NCBI GenBank assembly: GCA_020201035.1
Contig: JAIVHO010000031.1
Coordinates: 1-64,000, forward strand
Direction: 5' to 3'
Origin: Bacteroidales bacterium
GTDB lineage: Bacteria > Bacteroidota > Bacteroidia > Bacteroidales > VadinHA17
DNA: 64,000 bases
A program made the position numbers and the translations under genes. Position 1 is the first letter of the stretch; each line of letters begins with the position of its first letter. The notes under the pieces were generated by a model, which worked only from the letters and a program-made list of their open reading frames with translations, had not been told where the DNA came from and did no database searches. Shown here piece after piece: positions 9,013 to 18,029 of this stretch.

Positions 9013-9975
9013 TTATTTTCCGCAGAGCCTCCCCTGCCAGGTTTCTCTCTCTTCCATCCTCTTCTCTATTTCAACAATAAGTGAGTCGGTACGTTTCATA
9101 TTCCAGCGCGGTGCTATAATCATTGCAGGCGGTGCTTCACCTGTAAAGCGGTCTATTGCTATTGCGGGATTCAGCAATTCTGCAAAAGAGATTACAAAAT
9201 CACGGTATTCATCCCAGTTGAACAGGTCAAACTGCCCGGGCTCATCATTATACTCCTTCTCCATTCTTGTCCCCCTGACAATCTGCAGCTGGTGAAACTT
9301 GATTGTATCCAGTGGCAGATCTGAAAGGATGGATGCCTGGGCAAGCATCTCCTCCCTGCTCTCGCCCGGGAGTCCAAAAATCAGATGTGCCCCGGTTCTT
9401 ATCCCCCTTGACGATGTTGCCCTGACAGCACTTTCCGATTCTTCAAATGAGTGGCCCCTGTTAACACGCCTTAATGTTTTATTATAACATGACTCAATAC
9501 CATACTCTACCAGCAGCCAGCTCTTTTCAGAAATAGAGGCAAAGAGTTCAAGAATATCATCGTTCACACAATCGGGACGCGTTCCTATCACCAGCCCCTT
9601 TACCCCCTCAACAGCCAGTGCCTCATTGTAGAGTATCTCAAGCTTATCAACACTCTCATAGCTGTTTGTGTAAGCCTGAAAATATGCAAGGTAGCCAACA
9701 GAACGCCTGTACCTTCTCCTGTGGAAGGATATTCCCTGCAATATCTGTTCTGTAATACTCTTTTCAGGAGTACAGTAGAGCGGGTTAAAGGCGTCATTAT
9801 TGCAATAGGTACATCCTCCCCTGCCTGTTGTGCCGTCCCTGTTGGGACAGGTAAAACCGGCATCTATGCTCACCTTCTGCACCCTGCCCCCAAACTCGCG
9901 GACAATCTGTGCCGAGAGGGAATTATAGGGCCGGGTACCCCTCCATGGAAATCTTCCTTCTGCTTCATTGCTCAT
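9013..9975 (-). CDS. TIGR01212-type (YhcC-like) radical SAM protein
   Basis: The 320-residue protein carries the variant radical SAM cluster: TCPNRDGTTGRGGCTYCNN, with Cys in a Cx14-spaced arrangement and the final CxxC that together bind [4Fe-4S]/SAM. Other family marks are YLAYFQAYTNSY, VEYGIESCYNKTLRRVNRGH and GAHLIFGLPGE. YhcC-like enzymes are widespread but their substrate is not known to me. The gene overlaps the AddA-like gene by four bases and precedes the AddB-like gene by 14 bases, so it is translated as part of the recombination operon. Confidence 0.85.
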   Translation of the reverse strand: MSNEAEGRFPWRGTRPYNSLSAQIVREFGGRVQKVSIDAGFTCPNRDGTTGRGGCTYCNNDAFNPLYCTPEKSITEQILQGISFHRRRYRRSVGYLAYFQAYTNSYESVDKLEILYNEALAVEGVKGLVIGTRPDCVNDDILELFASISEKSWLLVEYGIESCYNKTLRRVNRGHSFEESESAVRATSSRGIRTGAHLIFGLPGESREEMLAQASILSDLPLDTIKFHQLQIVRGTRMEKEYNDEPGQFDLFNWDEYRDFVISFAELLNPAIAIDRFTGEAPPAMIIAPRWNMKRTDSLIVEIEKRMEERETWQGRLCGK

Positions 9976-12900
9976 CTTTCCACCTCCACAACATTTCCTG
10001 TCTCAACATACCATATATAAGCCTTAACATTAACGTAACCCATCTCCTCAAGCAGGGATCTGTACTGATTTAGCTGTCTGAAGTAGAGATCGCTCACCTC
10101 TCCAAATTTAAAATCGACAACTGTAACCCTCCCGTCATCAATCATCACCCTGTCGGGACGCTTCAGAGCACCCCCGGGAAGTAAAAGGCCAGGTTCCTTT
10201 CTCACCTCAATACCGGGTCTGAACCAGGAAGCTACAGGCTTAACTGAAGTGACTGAGGCTATCTGACCTGATAGCTTCTCCCCCTGAGAAACGGTTAGTC
10301 TGCCCTGAAATACCATCTGCTCTACGCCCCTGTGAATATCATCTACTGTCTGTGCCGCTTCAAACAGGGAATGCATCATCAGGCCATAGTTGATCCTGTC
10401 TGTTCTGCCTGCAGCTTCTGAAACCAGATAATTACGGCTTTCAAGCTTCAGCCTGAGTCTGCTGCGCCCCGGCAACACAGGGTATTCCAGTTTAAGTCCT
10501 CCGTTGTCATCCCTCTTAGCGGCATCTGCATGAAGAGAAGGCGGTTCACCGGCAACAAACAGGCTGGTGTCAGTAGAGCCGGGTATTGTATTGCCACCAT
10601 TCTCCCTTTCATAATAGTTACTCAGCATATTGAAAAGCAGTTCACCGCAGTTCTTTTTGGTTCGCACTTCCGGCACAAATCCGAATATTGCATCCCTGGC
10701 TCTGGTAAGTGCCACATATAGCAGGTTAAGCATATCCACGGCATAGCTTTTCCTTTCACTCTCATAATATGCGGCGAACCATGTATCGGTCATCTCTTTG
10801 GATGTATATACAGGGATAGCACCAAGCTCATCAAGAGGTTTTTCATCTGATTCAACCCAGATCACCTGTCTCTTCTGGTGTGTAAAGGGCCAGGTAAGGA
10901 ATGGCAATATAACAACCTTAAATTCAAGACCTTTGGCCTTATGTATTGTCATCAGGCTTATTGCTCCCTCCTGATCGGGAGAAGAGACAGCTTTCCTGTA
11001 TCCTTCACTATCCCACCAATCCAGGAAAAGCGGTATATCAGCAGCCTCTTTCCCTGAAAGCTCAAGGATATAATCCTGCAGTGTTGTGATATATGGTATG
11101 GAGGCATCTGATGATCCCAGTGAGAAAAACAGGATTATCCGTTCTATCAGCTCAAAAAGTGACAGGTGAAGAACCGAATCAATAAATGCCAGCCACCCCT
11201 CAGGAAGCGATGTTTTACTATTCTCTTCATCTTCAATTAACAGAGGTCTTTTATGATTTACTCCAGCAGCAGCTGTCAACTGCCTGTAATAGTGCTTTAC
11301 CGAGGCTAGTGCCAGCCTGTCACTTCTGTTTGTTACATATCTCAGCAGAGAGACTATTAGCTTTACTGCCGGATTGTGCCCCAGAAGCAGGGAGTCCTGC
11401 GATATAATACGATAGTTATAATGTTTTCTTTTTTCATCATCCTGCTGTGATGAGTAGTTCATTACTGCATCAATCACCTTCTGGCCTTCATCCCTTGTTC
11501 TCACCAGGATACCTATATCACCGGCCTGGTAACCCATATCTTCCACCTCCTCAATAAGCAGTGGTATCCGTGAAGATGTTATCTCTGTAGCCTCTTCTTC
11601 ACCTCCCGATATTTTTTCTATGCGGATATATCCGCCCTCCCTCTCGCCATGATCCTCCTGTACCACATCACTGTAAACAGAGGTCAGGGTTCCTTTCTCT
11701 ATCTCAGCCATCTCCTCTGCCAGTGCCGGAAGCTGTGTAAATACAAGGTTATTGAACTGTACTATACCCGATCTGCTTCTCCAGTTCCTGTTAAGCGGAA
11801 CAGTCGTGAACTGGTCGGGGCGAAATACTTCTCCCAATGAATAGAAAATTCGCCAGTCTGAGTTACGCCACCTGTATATCGCCTGTTTAACATCACCCAC
11901 CACAAGGTTTGCCTCTCCTGCGGCCAGACTGTTTTGTATAAGCGGAAGGAAGTTGGCCCACTGGATTCCGGAGGTATCCTGAAATTCATCTATCATAAAC
12001 ACCGAATACCTGTTCCCTGTTTTTTCATAGATAAACGGAGCCTGGTCATTGCCAATAATCTGCCTCAGCAGGTTTCCTGAGTCAGAAAGAAGAAAACTGT
12101 TTGAATCGCTCACCATTCTTCTTACACCTGCAGCTATATCTGTGAGCAAACCCAGGGTATACAGGTTCCTGAGCACTATTGTAAAAGATTTATATCTGGT
12201 AATACCTGAATTATAGTAGTCTGCAAGTGCAGTTATCTTCTTATGCAAACCATCTGCCAGTGCGGCTTCCAGGGATGGCGTACTGCCCTTTCCGGAACTG
12301 TATTTTTCCTGACTGCAGGCTGCCGTAACCGCAATTGTGAGTTTTTCAGGTACTCTTACAGCAGCGTCTTCCAGAAAACGTTTTACCGACCTGCTTTTAT
12401 AATAGAGATCATCATCCACCACACCATGTCTGTTAATAGGTTCAAGGGCTATTATTGCCATCGCGGTGATACCGCTTCTGAACCGGGCAACAGACTCCTG
12501 CAACGCGGATGATAATTCAGCGAGCTGCTTCTTGTCATCAATGATACGGCCCTCCTGAAAGAGCATCATAAATCGCTCGGTAAATATCTCTTTGCCCAGC
12601 TCCTCTGTCTTCCGCTTCAGATTCCAGTGAGCTCCTGACTCAATCTCACTGAATGCAAACCTGGTAAGCCACTCCAGCAATACCGGATCACGGTCGCTGC
12701 GCTCCATAAGATCATCAATACAGGAAGACAAAATAACCGAAGGGTCCAGCACAAGGTTAAATCCGGCCTGAACACCGCTCTCGCGGGCGAATGCCCTTAA
12801 AATTTTTTGAAAGAAGCTGTCTATTGTTCCAACTGAAAAGAGGGAGTAATCATACAATATTGAATCAAGATGTTCCCTGGCCTCCCTGCGTATAAGATCC

Positions 12901-13148
12901 TCCTGTTTACCACACTTCTCTGTAAGCATGGAGAGATAATCACTGTGGCCACCCGATGCAATGACGCTTAGAGAATTAAGGATACGTTCCTTCATTTCGG
13001 CTGCTGCCCTGTTTGTAAAGGTAACTGCAAGAATCTCCCTGAAATTACCCTTTCCGCAAAACAGTATTTCAAGGAATGCTCCTGTTAGCCTGAAGGTCTT
13101 ACCTGAACCTGCAGAGGCATTATATCTTGTTAAAACTCCTTCTTTCAT
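9972..13148 (-). CDS. AddA-like UvrD/RecB helicase-nuclease
   Basis: I chose the ATG at 13148 (MKEGVLTRYNASAGSGKT); a TTG seven codons upstream is possible. The roughly 1058-residue protein is a superfamily 1A helicase: Walker A NASAGSGKT near the start, motif Ia VTFTNRAAAEMKERI, Walker B FMIDEFQDTSGIQW, motif IV NRNWRS, motif V SLMTIHKAKGLEFKVVILP and motif VI LLYVALTRARDAI. The C terminus holds a RecB-type nuclease core (PDRVMIDDGRVTVVDFKFGE, then QLNQYRSLL). It should unwind and cut DNA at double-strand breaks with the AddB-like subunit encoded downstream. Confidence 0.9.
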   Translation of the reverse strand: MKEGVLTRYNASAGSGKTFRLTGAFLEILFCGKGNFREILAVTFTNRAAAEMKERILNSLSVIASGGHSDYLSMLTEKCGKQEDLIRREAREHLDSILYDYSLFSVGTIDSFFQKILRAFARESGVQAGFNLVLDPSVILSSCIDDLMERSDRDPVLLEWLTRFAFSEIESGAHWNLKRKTEELGKEIFTERFMMLFQEGRIIDDKKQLAELSSALQESVARFRSGITAMAIIALEPINRHGVVDDDLYYKSRSVKRFLEDAAVRVPEKLTIAVTAACSQEKYSSGKGSTPSLEAALADGLHKKITALADYYNSGITRYKSFTIVLRNLYTLGLLTDIAAGVRRMVSDSNSFLLSDSGNLLRQIIGNDQAPFIYEKTGNRYSVFMIDEFQDTSGIQWANFLPLIQNSLAAGEANLVVGDVKQAIYRWRNSDWRIFYSLGEVFRPDQFTTVPLNRNWRSRSGIVQFNNLVFTQLPALAEEMAEIEKGTLTSVYSDVVQEDHGEREGGYIRIEKISGGEEEATEITSSRIPLLIEEVEDMGYQAGDIGILVRTRDEGQKVIDAVMNYSSQQDDEKRKHYNYRIISQDSLLLGHNPAVKLIVSLLRYVTNRSDRLALASVKHYYRQLTAAAGVNHKRPLLIEDEENSKTSLPEGWLAFIDSVLHLSLFELIERIILFFSLGSSDASIPYITTLQDYILELSGKEAADIPLFLDWWDSEGYRKAVSSPDQEGAISLMTIHKAKGLEFKVVILPFLTWPFTHQKRQVIWVESDEKPLDELGAIPVYTSKEMTDTWFAAYYESERKSYAVDMLNLLYVALTRARDAIFGFVPEVRTKKNCGELLFNMLSNYYERENGGNTIPGSTDTSLFVAGEPPSLHADAAKRDDNGGLKLEYPVLPGRSRLRLKLESRNYLVSEAAGRTDRINYGLMMHSLFEAAQTVDDIHRGVEQMVFQGRLTVSQGEKLSGQIASVTSVKPVASWFRPGIEVRKEPGLLLPGGALKRPDRVMIDDGRVTVVDFKFGEVSDLYFRQLNQYRSLLEEMGYVNVKAYIWYVETGNVVEVER

Positions 13149-13277
13149 AACAGGGTTAAAAGTACCCAAAAAATAGTTGAGGGGCCGGTAAGATGTTCCA
13201 AAGTTTTAAACAAAATTCCACGTAATTACTATATTTACCATATACTTACAATGATGCAAATGAATATGGGGGGTTAA

Positions 13278-13775
13278 ATGGTGGAGGTTAAATTCAGGAA
13301 AGCAGAGAAAAAGGATACTGAAAAAGTACTCTTCTTTATTAAGGAACTGGCCATGTATGAAATAATGGCTGATCAGGTGGAGGCAACACCTGAAATACTG
13401 GAAAAGAACCTTTTCGGTCCACAACCACGGGCTGAGGTTATTTTCGCGACAGAGAGTGACAGGGAGATCGGATTTGTTCTCTTTTTTCACAATTTCTCGA
13501 CATTCCTCGGCAAGCCGGGCATCTACATCGAAGATCTCTTCGTGTTACCTGAATACAGGGGGAAGGGGGTGGGCAAAGCGCTTATCGCATATATTGCCGG
13601 GCTGGCTGTTGAAAGGGATTGCGGCAGAATTGAGTGGTGGGTTCTTAACTGGAATCCTGCCAGGAGACTATATGATGGAATAGGAGCCGAATCAATGGAT
13701 GAATGGGTTGTTTACAGGCTTTCGGGCGATAACCTGCATAAGATGGCTAAACGGTTACCAGAAATAGCAGGCTAG
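13278..13775 (+). CDS. GNAT acetyltransferase, similar to spermidine/diamine N-acetyltransferase
   Basis: The 165-residue protein has a single GNAT fold. The acetyl-CoA loop is EYRGKGVGKALI, preceded by the IEDLFVLPEY strand and followed by WWVLNWNPARRLYDGIGA, a spacing typical of SSAT-type diamine acetyltransferases. The N-terminal IKELAMYE also resembles that group. It would transfer acetyl groups from acetyl-CoA to a small amine; polyamines are a reasonable guess because carboxynorspermidine genes lie 7 kb away, but this is inference. Its stop overlaps the convergent mnmA stop by four bases. Confidence 0.8.
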   Translation: MVEVKFRKAEKKDTEKVLFFIKELAMYEIMADQVEATPEILEKNLFGPQPRAEVIFATESDREIGFVLFFHNFSTFLGKPGIYIEDLFVLPEYRGKGVGKALIAYIAGLAVERDCGRIEWWVLNWNPARRLYDGIGAESMDEWVVYRLSGDNLHKMAKRLPEIAG

Positions 13776-15007
13776 GAGTCTATTACTCCTGAACCTGTCA
13801 GTTCATCACCAGTGTACCAGGCTGCAAACTGACCGGGGGCAATACCTCTCTGGTTCTGCTCAAATATAATATAGAGACCCTCCTCCCTCATAAAGAGCCT
13901 TCCCTTTTCAAGTGGCTGCCTGTACCTGATTCTTACATCAGCATCCATTGTTTCGCATGTTCCCGGAGCAAGGTCGGGTCTTATCCAGTGAACCTCTTCC
14001 CTTCTGATAAAAAGAGCCTTGCGGTAGAGTCCCGGGTGATCCTTTCCCTCGCCGGTATATACTATATTATGTTCCGTATCTGTTCCTATAATAAAGAGGG
14101 GCTCTTTGTGTCCCCCGATATTAAGACCCTTGCGCTGCCCCACGGTAAAAAAATGAGCGCCCTGGTGCTTCCCGATTGTTTTGCCTGACGAGGGATTATA
14201 ATCATAAGGAGTGCTCATTGCCACCAGCTCACTGCCGGTAATATCCTTTCCGGGCATGCCGGCACCATACAACGGGAATTCAAAGTCACGACTAATCTCC
14301 ACCACCCTGCCCGTTTTTGCGGCAAGCTGCTGCTGCAGGAAAGTGGGAAGATCTACCTTACCCACAAAACAGATACCCTGGGAGTCCTTGCGTGTTGCAG
14401 TGACTAGATTCAGTGAGGAGGCAATCTTTCTCACTTCAGGCTTGGTGATATCACCTATCGGAAACAGGGCTTTCGATAGCTGCTGCTGTGTAACCTGGCA
14501 CAAAAAGTAACTCTGATCCTTATTTTTATCCTTTCCCGCCAGCAGCCGGAAGATTGTTTTACCATCCTTTTCGACTGTTTCCTTTCTGCAATAGTGACCG
14601 GTTGCAATTAAATCGGCTCCCAGTTTAAAAGCCTCTTCAGCAAATGAATCGAACTTTATCTCCCTGTTGCAAAGCACATCGGGATTTGGAGTTCGTCCCT
14701 TCTCATATTCAGAGAACATATAATCCACTACCCTCTTCCTGTAAGGACCGCTAAGATCAACCTGATGAAATGGAATACCGATTCTTCGTGCAACCATCTC
14801 TGCAAACATCACATCTTCATCAAACGGACAGTCACCTTTAACCAGACCGGTTGTATCATGCCAGTTCTTCATAAAGAGTCCAACAACATCATACCCCTGT
14901 TCTTTCAGGATATATGCTGCCACACTGGAGTCCACACCCCCCGATAATCCGATTACAACTCTTTTTTTCAAATCCTTTTTTCTGGTATTAATTACGGATA
15001 AACTCAC
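13772..15007 (-). CDS. mnmA: tRNA-specific 2-thiouridylase MnmA
   Basis: The product has the PP-loop GLSGGVDSSVAA, the nucleophilic Cys in LCNREIKFD, the tRNA-contact segment DQSYFLCQV and the second catalytic Cys in QGICFVG. MnmA transfers sulfur to U34 of tRNA-Lys, -Glu and -Gln in the cytoplasm. The frame has no ATG before the PP-loop: a GTG at 15007 gives 411 residues and a TTG at 14971, preceded by AAGGA, gives about 399, closer to family length. The 3' end overlaps the convergent acetyltransferase gene. Confidence 0.95.
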   Translation of the reverse strand: MSLSVINTRKKDLKKRVVIGLSGGVDSSVAAYILKEQGYDVVGLFMKNWHDTTGLVKGDCPFDEDVMFAEMVARRIGIPFHQVDLSGPYRKRVVDYMFSEYEKGRTPNPDVLCNREIKFDSFAEEAFKLGADLIATGHYCRKETVEKDGKTIFRLLAGKDKNKDQSYFLCQVTQQQLSKALFPIGDITKPEVRKIASSLNLVTATRKDSQGICFVGKVDLPTFLQQQLAAKTGRVVEISRDFEFPLYGAGMPGKDITGSELVAMSTPYDYNPSSGKTIGKHQGAHFFTVGQRKGLNIGGHKEPLFIIGTDTEHNIVYTGEGKDHPGLYRKALFIRREEVHWIRPDLAPGTCETMDADVRIRYRQPLEKGRLFMREEGLYIIFEQNQRGIAPGQFAAWYTGDELTGSGVIDS

Positions 15008-15428
15008 TTTATAATGAAGAATACATTCTTTGCTTACCCTCTCCTGAATAATTAAATGGTATTATACCCCAGGGCAAGCCCTGGACCCTTCTTTCCGGGG
15101 CAAGCCCCGGGGAATTTAACCACACCCTCTCGTCCGCCGAAGCGGAACGCGAAGGTGGATTAAATGATCATTCGTCTCTAACCAGTCATGACCTTATTAC
15201 CCTGAATATTTTTATACTAACCTTCCCTCACGCAGAGTTCCTCTGAAATCCTGTTATCCCAGAAGGTATGATGCATTACTTCACCGGCTGCAAAGATAGT
15301 TACTTATTAAAAAGAGAGCAACTTCAACGGCAGGAACCCAATCGTTATGCAAAATTATGCAGATCAAACCAATTGCGATGATTAAAATAATCCTTTATAT
15401 TGTTTGAAAATTTTAACAAACCTGTCTT
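15008..15428. other. Intergenic region between mnmA and the ferredoxin gene
   Basis: The 421-bp gap between two divergent genes holds repeat copy 1 (15054-15164) and, further on, AT-rich sequence that should carry the promoter of the ferredoxin/AOR operon (for instance around TTATATTGTTTG at 15392-15403). I see no credible gene in it. Confidence 0.5.
15054..15164 (+). repeat. 111-bp dispersed repeat, copy 1, with three hairpins
   Basis: This element is nearly identical (110 of 111 positions) to the reverse complement of 32794-32904. It contains three stems in a row: CCAGGGC-AA-GCCCTGG at 15069-15084, CCGGGGC-AA-GCCCCGG at 15095-15110 and TCCGC-CGAA-GCGGA at 15133-15146. It starts with AAATGGTATTATACC and ends with GGTGGATTAAA. 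No reading frame is present. The form fits a small non-autonomous mobile or REP-like element. Confidence 0.85.
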
Positions 15429-16127
15429 ATGAGTAATAAAATTTCGCATCAGGGAGTTTCCCGGAGGCATTTTCTGAGTTCACTCGGATTTGGCACTGCG
15501 GGAATGGTTTTACTCGGATCATACGGATTTGTCATCCGGCGCGATCATTCTACAGGCACTGTCAGGGCCATTGCGGTAAATTTTGACGAATGCGCCGGAT
15601 GCCGCACCTGTGAAGCCGTATGTAGTGCATATAACCATATGGAGTCTGTAAACGGGAGAATGGTTAACGGGATAGGAAATCCTGCACTGTCAAATATCCG
15701 GGTATATCATTACAATCCTGATATTGACATTCCCAGCACATGCGCGCTGTGTAACGATGCTCCATGTGTTGAGGCATGTCCGGTAGATCCCGATCCTGAA
15801 ACCGGGTACAGGGCACTCTACCGCGATCCCGAACTTTTAACCATCACCAATGACAGGGAGAGATGCATCGGTTGCGGAAGCTGTGCTGATGCATGCCGGG
15901 AATTAAGGGCCGGAATTATCAGGTCCAACCCGGAAATCGGCAATCCGGAACATATGTGCACCCTTTGCGGCGGGGATCCCCAGTGTGTAAAATATTGCCC
16001 GTTTGATGCCCTCTCCTATGTTGTAATGGATGATGACCGCAACCTGGATGGTTTATCACCACGGAAGTTAGCAGCGAAAATGATTGAGAAGTTGTACAAT
16101 ATCAGAGTAACGGAGACCCAGCTATGA
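15429..16127 (+). CDS. Ferredoxin-type electron-transfer subunit with Tat signal
   Basis: The 232-residue protein begins with a canonical twin-arginine signal (VSRRHFLSSLG followed by a hydrophobic stretch). It then has four Cys clusters of the DmsB/HybA kind: CAGCRTCEAVC, CALCNDAPCVEAC, CIGCGSCADAC and CTLCGGDPQCVKYC, enough for four [4Fe-4S] clusters. Its stop overlaps the start of the aldehyde:ferredoxin oxidoreductase gene (ATGA), so it is almost certainly the electron partner of that enzyme. The Tat signal is odd because AOR enzymes are normally cytoplasmic; the signal may act as an uncleaved anchor or chaperone site. Confidence 0.9.
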   Translation: MSNKISHQGVSRRHFLSSLGFGTAGMVLLGSYGFVIRRDHSTGTVRAIAVNFDECAGCRTCEAVCSAYNHMESVNGRMVNGIGNPALSNIRVYHYNPDIDIPSTCALCNDAPCVEACPVDPDPETGYRALYRDPELLTITNDRERCIGCGSCADACRELRAGIIRSNPEIGNPEHMCTLCGGDPQCVKYCPFDALSYVVMDDDRNLDGLSPRKLAAKMIEKLYNIRVTETQL

Positions 16128-17929
16128 GTACAAAAGGATATTACGGCAGAATGCTGGAAGTGGATCTTACCGCTATGTCCAGCAAGGTAACAATGATTCC
16201 TGATGAGGATATTAAAAAATTCATCGGGGGACGGGGACTTGGAACAAAGATTCTTTTTGACAGGCTTAAGCCGGGAACGGATCCGTTATCCCCTGAAAAT
16301 ATACTAATGTTTATGTCAGGTCCGTTCTCAGGACTGCCAATACCATCATCATCAAGAACCTGTGTGGTGACAAAATCTCCCAGGACATCGCCCCTGAGCC
16401 CACAGTTTAAATCGGGATCAACAGTGAGTTATTCCAATATGGGAGGCTTTTTTGGTCCGGAACTGAGGTTTGCCGGTTATGATGCCCTGCTTATTACGGG
16501 AAAAGCAGAAAAACCTGTGTATATCAGGATTCACAATGACAGGGTAACCATTGAGGATGCAGGTGAATACTGGGGAATGGGTACCGACAGTTTTGACAAA
16601 ACATTTCACCGGGAGGTTGGTGAAGGGAGATGGGAATCGTGCTATATCGGTCCGGCCGGCGAGAACCTGGTACCAATGGCCTGCATCATAAATACAGCGG
16701 CACGGGCGGCAGGCCGGGGAGGCACAGGCTGCGTAATGGGGTCAAAAAACCTGAAGGCCGTGGTTGTAAAGGGTAATAAAATGCCAAACATAGCCCGTCT
16801 GGAGAATTATAATGACCTTCTTGAAAAGGTACGGCAGTCATTTATGAAGAAGGATGAGGGAGTAATGTCATGGAGGTACGGAGGTACGACTGATGCACTT
16901 GCATCATCATCCAGAGCAGGAACACAGGCTGTAAAGAATTACAGCGAAGGAACATTCGGTGAAATAGAAAAAATTGGTACAGAAGCCAACAGGAAGGAGA
17001 TTTGGAAACGTGACTTTGCCTGCTATGCATGTCAGCTGGCCTGCAAAAAGAGCGGATACGCCAAAGGAGCATACAATGTACAGGTTCATGACAGTCCTGA
17101 ATATGAAACCGGGACCATGCTGGGTGCGAACCTGCTTATCTCTGACCTCAACGGACTCCACCGTCTTATTGAACTGGCTGATGATCTGGGTATCGATATT
17201 ATATCAGTTGGCAACACTACCGGATTCCTTATGGAGGCTTATGAAAGGGGTGATATTGACAGGGAATTTCTTGACGGAATAGACCTTACCTGGGGCAACG
17301 TGGAAGCCACCATTGAACTGATGCATAAGATCAGTAAAAGGGAAGGTATTGGTGAACCGGCCTCCAAAGGAGTAAAGGAGCTGGCCGGAATAATTGGAAA
17401 AGGATCGGATCAGTATGCCATCCATGTAAAGGGTCATGAGCTTGCCGCCTGGAATATACCGGTCAACTCTGACAGCTGGGCCGTATGCTACGCAACCAGT
17501 AACAGGGGAGCCTGTCATATGAACGGAGGTAATGCAAGAAGGCAGGACTCGGCCTGTCTGCGCGATTCTCTGGGAGCATGCAGTTTTGCATCATCATGGT
17601 ACAGGGGCGAACTGCAGTATCAGAATTTTCTAAAGGCAATTACCGGACTTGAATGGAGTGACGAAGAGTTTAACCGGGCGGGGGAACGAATTTTTAATCT
17701 TGAAAAGATGTTCAACTACAGGGAGGGCTTCAGGCGGGAGGATGATTTTATCCCTGAAAAATTCTTTGTAAATAAATTCACATTCGGAGAGCATGCCGGG
17801 GCTATTGTGGACAGGGCTAAATTTCAGGAGAATATGGACAGCTATTACGAAGGCAGAGGCTGGCATAAAGACACCTCAAGACCAACAGATGAAACTCTCG
17901 GGAGACTGGGCCTTTCATTTACCATATAG
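16124..17929 (+). CDS. Aldehyde:ferredoxin oxidoreductase family tungsto/molybdoenzyme
   Basis: The 601-residue protein covers the whole AOR fold. The N-terminal pterin-binding region has GGRGLGTKILFDRL and YIGPAGENLVPMACI, then GRGGTGCVMGSKNLKAVVVKG. The [4Fe-4S] ligands are CxxCxxxC in CYACQLACKKSG near residue 302 plus a later Cys in SLGACSF near residue 482. Such enzymes oxidise aldehydes (or reduce acids) using a bis-pterin W or Mo cofactor and pass electrons to ferredoxin. No signal peptide is seen. It is coupled to the upstream ferredoxin gene; the aldehyde substrate cannot be read from sequence. Confidence 0.93.
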   Translation: MSTKGYYGRMLEVDLTAMSSKVTMIPDEDIKKFIGGRGLGTKILFDRLKPGTDPLSPENILMFMSGPFSGLPIPSSSRTCVVTKSPRTSPLSPQFKSGSTVSYSNMGGFFGPELRFAGYDALLITGKAEKPVYIRIHNDRVTIEDAGEYWGMGTDSFDKTFHREVGEGRWESCYIGPAGENLVPMACIINTAARAAGRGGTGCVMGSKNLKAVVVKGNKMPNIARLENYNDLLEKVRQSFMKKDEGVMSWRYGGTTDALASSSRAGTQAVKNYSEGTFGEIEKIGTEANRKEIWKRDFACYACQLACKKSGYAKGAYNVQVHDSPEYETGTMLGANLLISDLNGLHRLIELADDLGIDIISVGNTTGFLMEAYERGDIDREFLDGIDLTWGNVEATIELMHKISKREGIGEPASKGVKELAGIIGKGSDQYAIHVKGHELAAWNIPVNSDSWAVCYATSNRGACHMNGGNARRQDSACLRDSLGACSFASSWYRGELQYQNFLKAITGLEWSDEEFNRAGERIFNLEKMFNYREGFRREDDFIPEKFFVNKFTFGEHAGAIVDRAKFQENMDSYYEGRGWHKDTSRPTDETLGRLGLSFTI

Positions 17930-18029
17930 GTGCTCCTGACTGTTTCTGAGGAACGACTCCTTCATATACAAAAATTCACAGGCCCGGCCAAAAGAGACTA
18001 TATTAAGTACAGTTTTAGTACACTTTGTG

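Noticed and set aside
13206-13490. A 94-codon minus-strand frame opposite the acetyltransferase gene
   Set aside because: It is antisense to a clear GNAT gene and has no recognisable motif.
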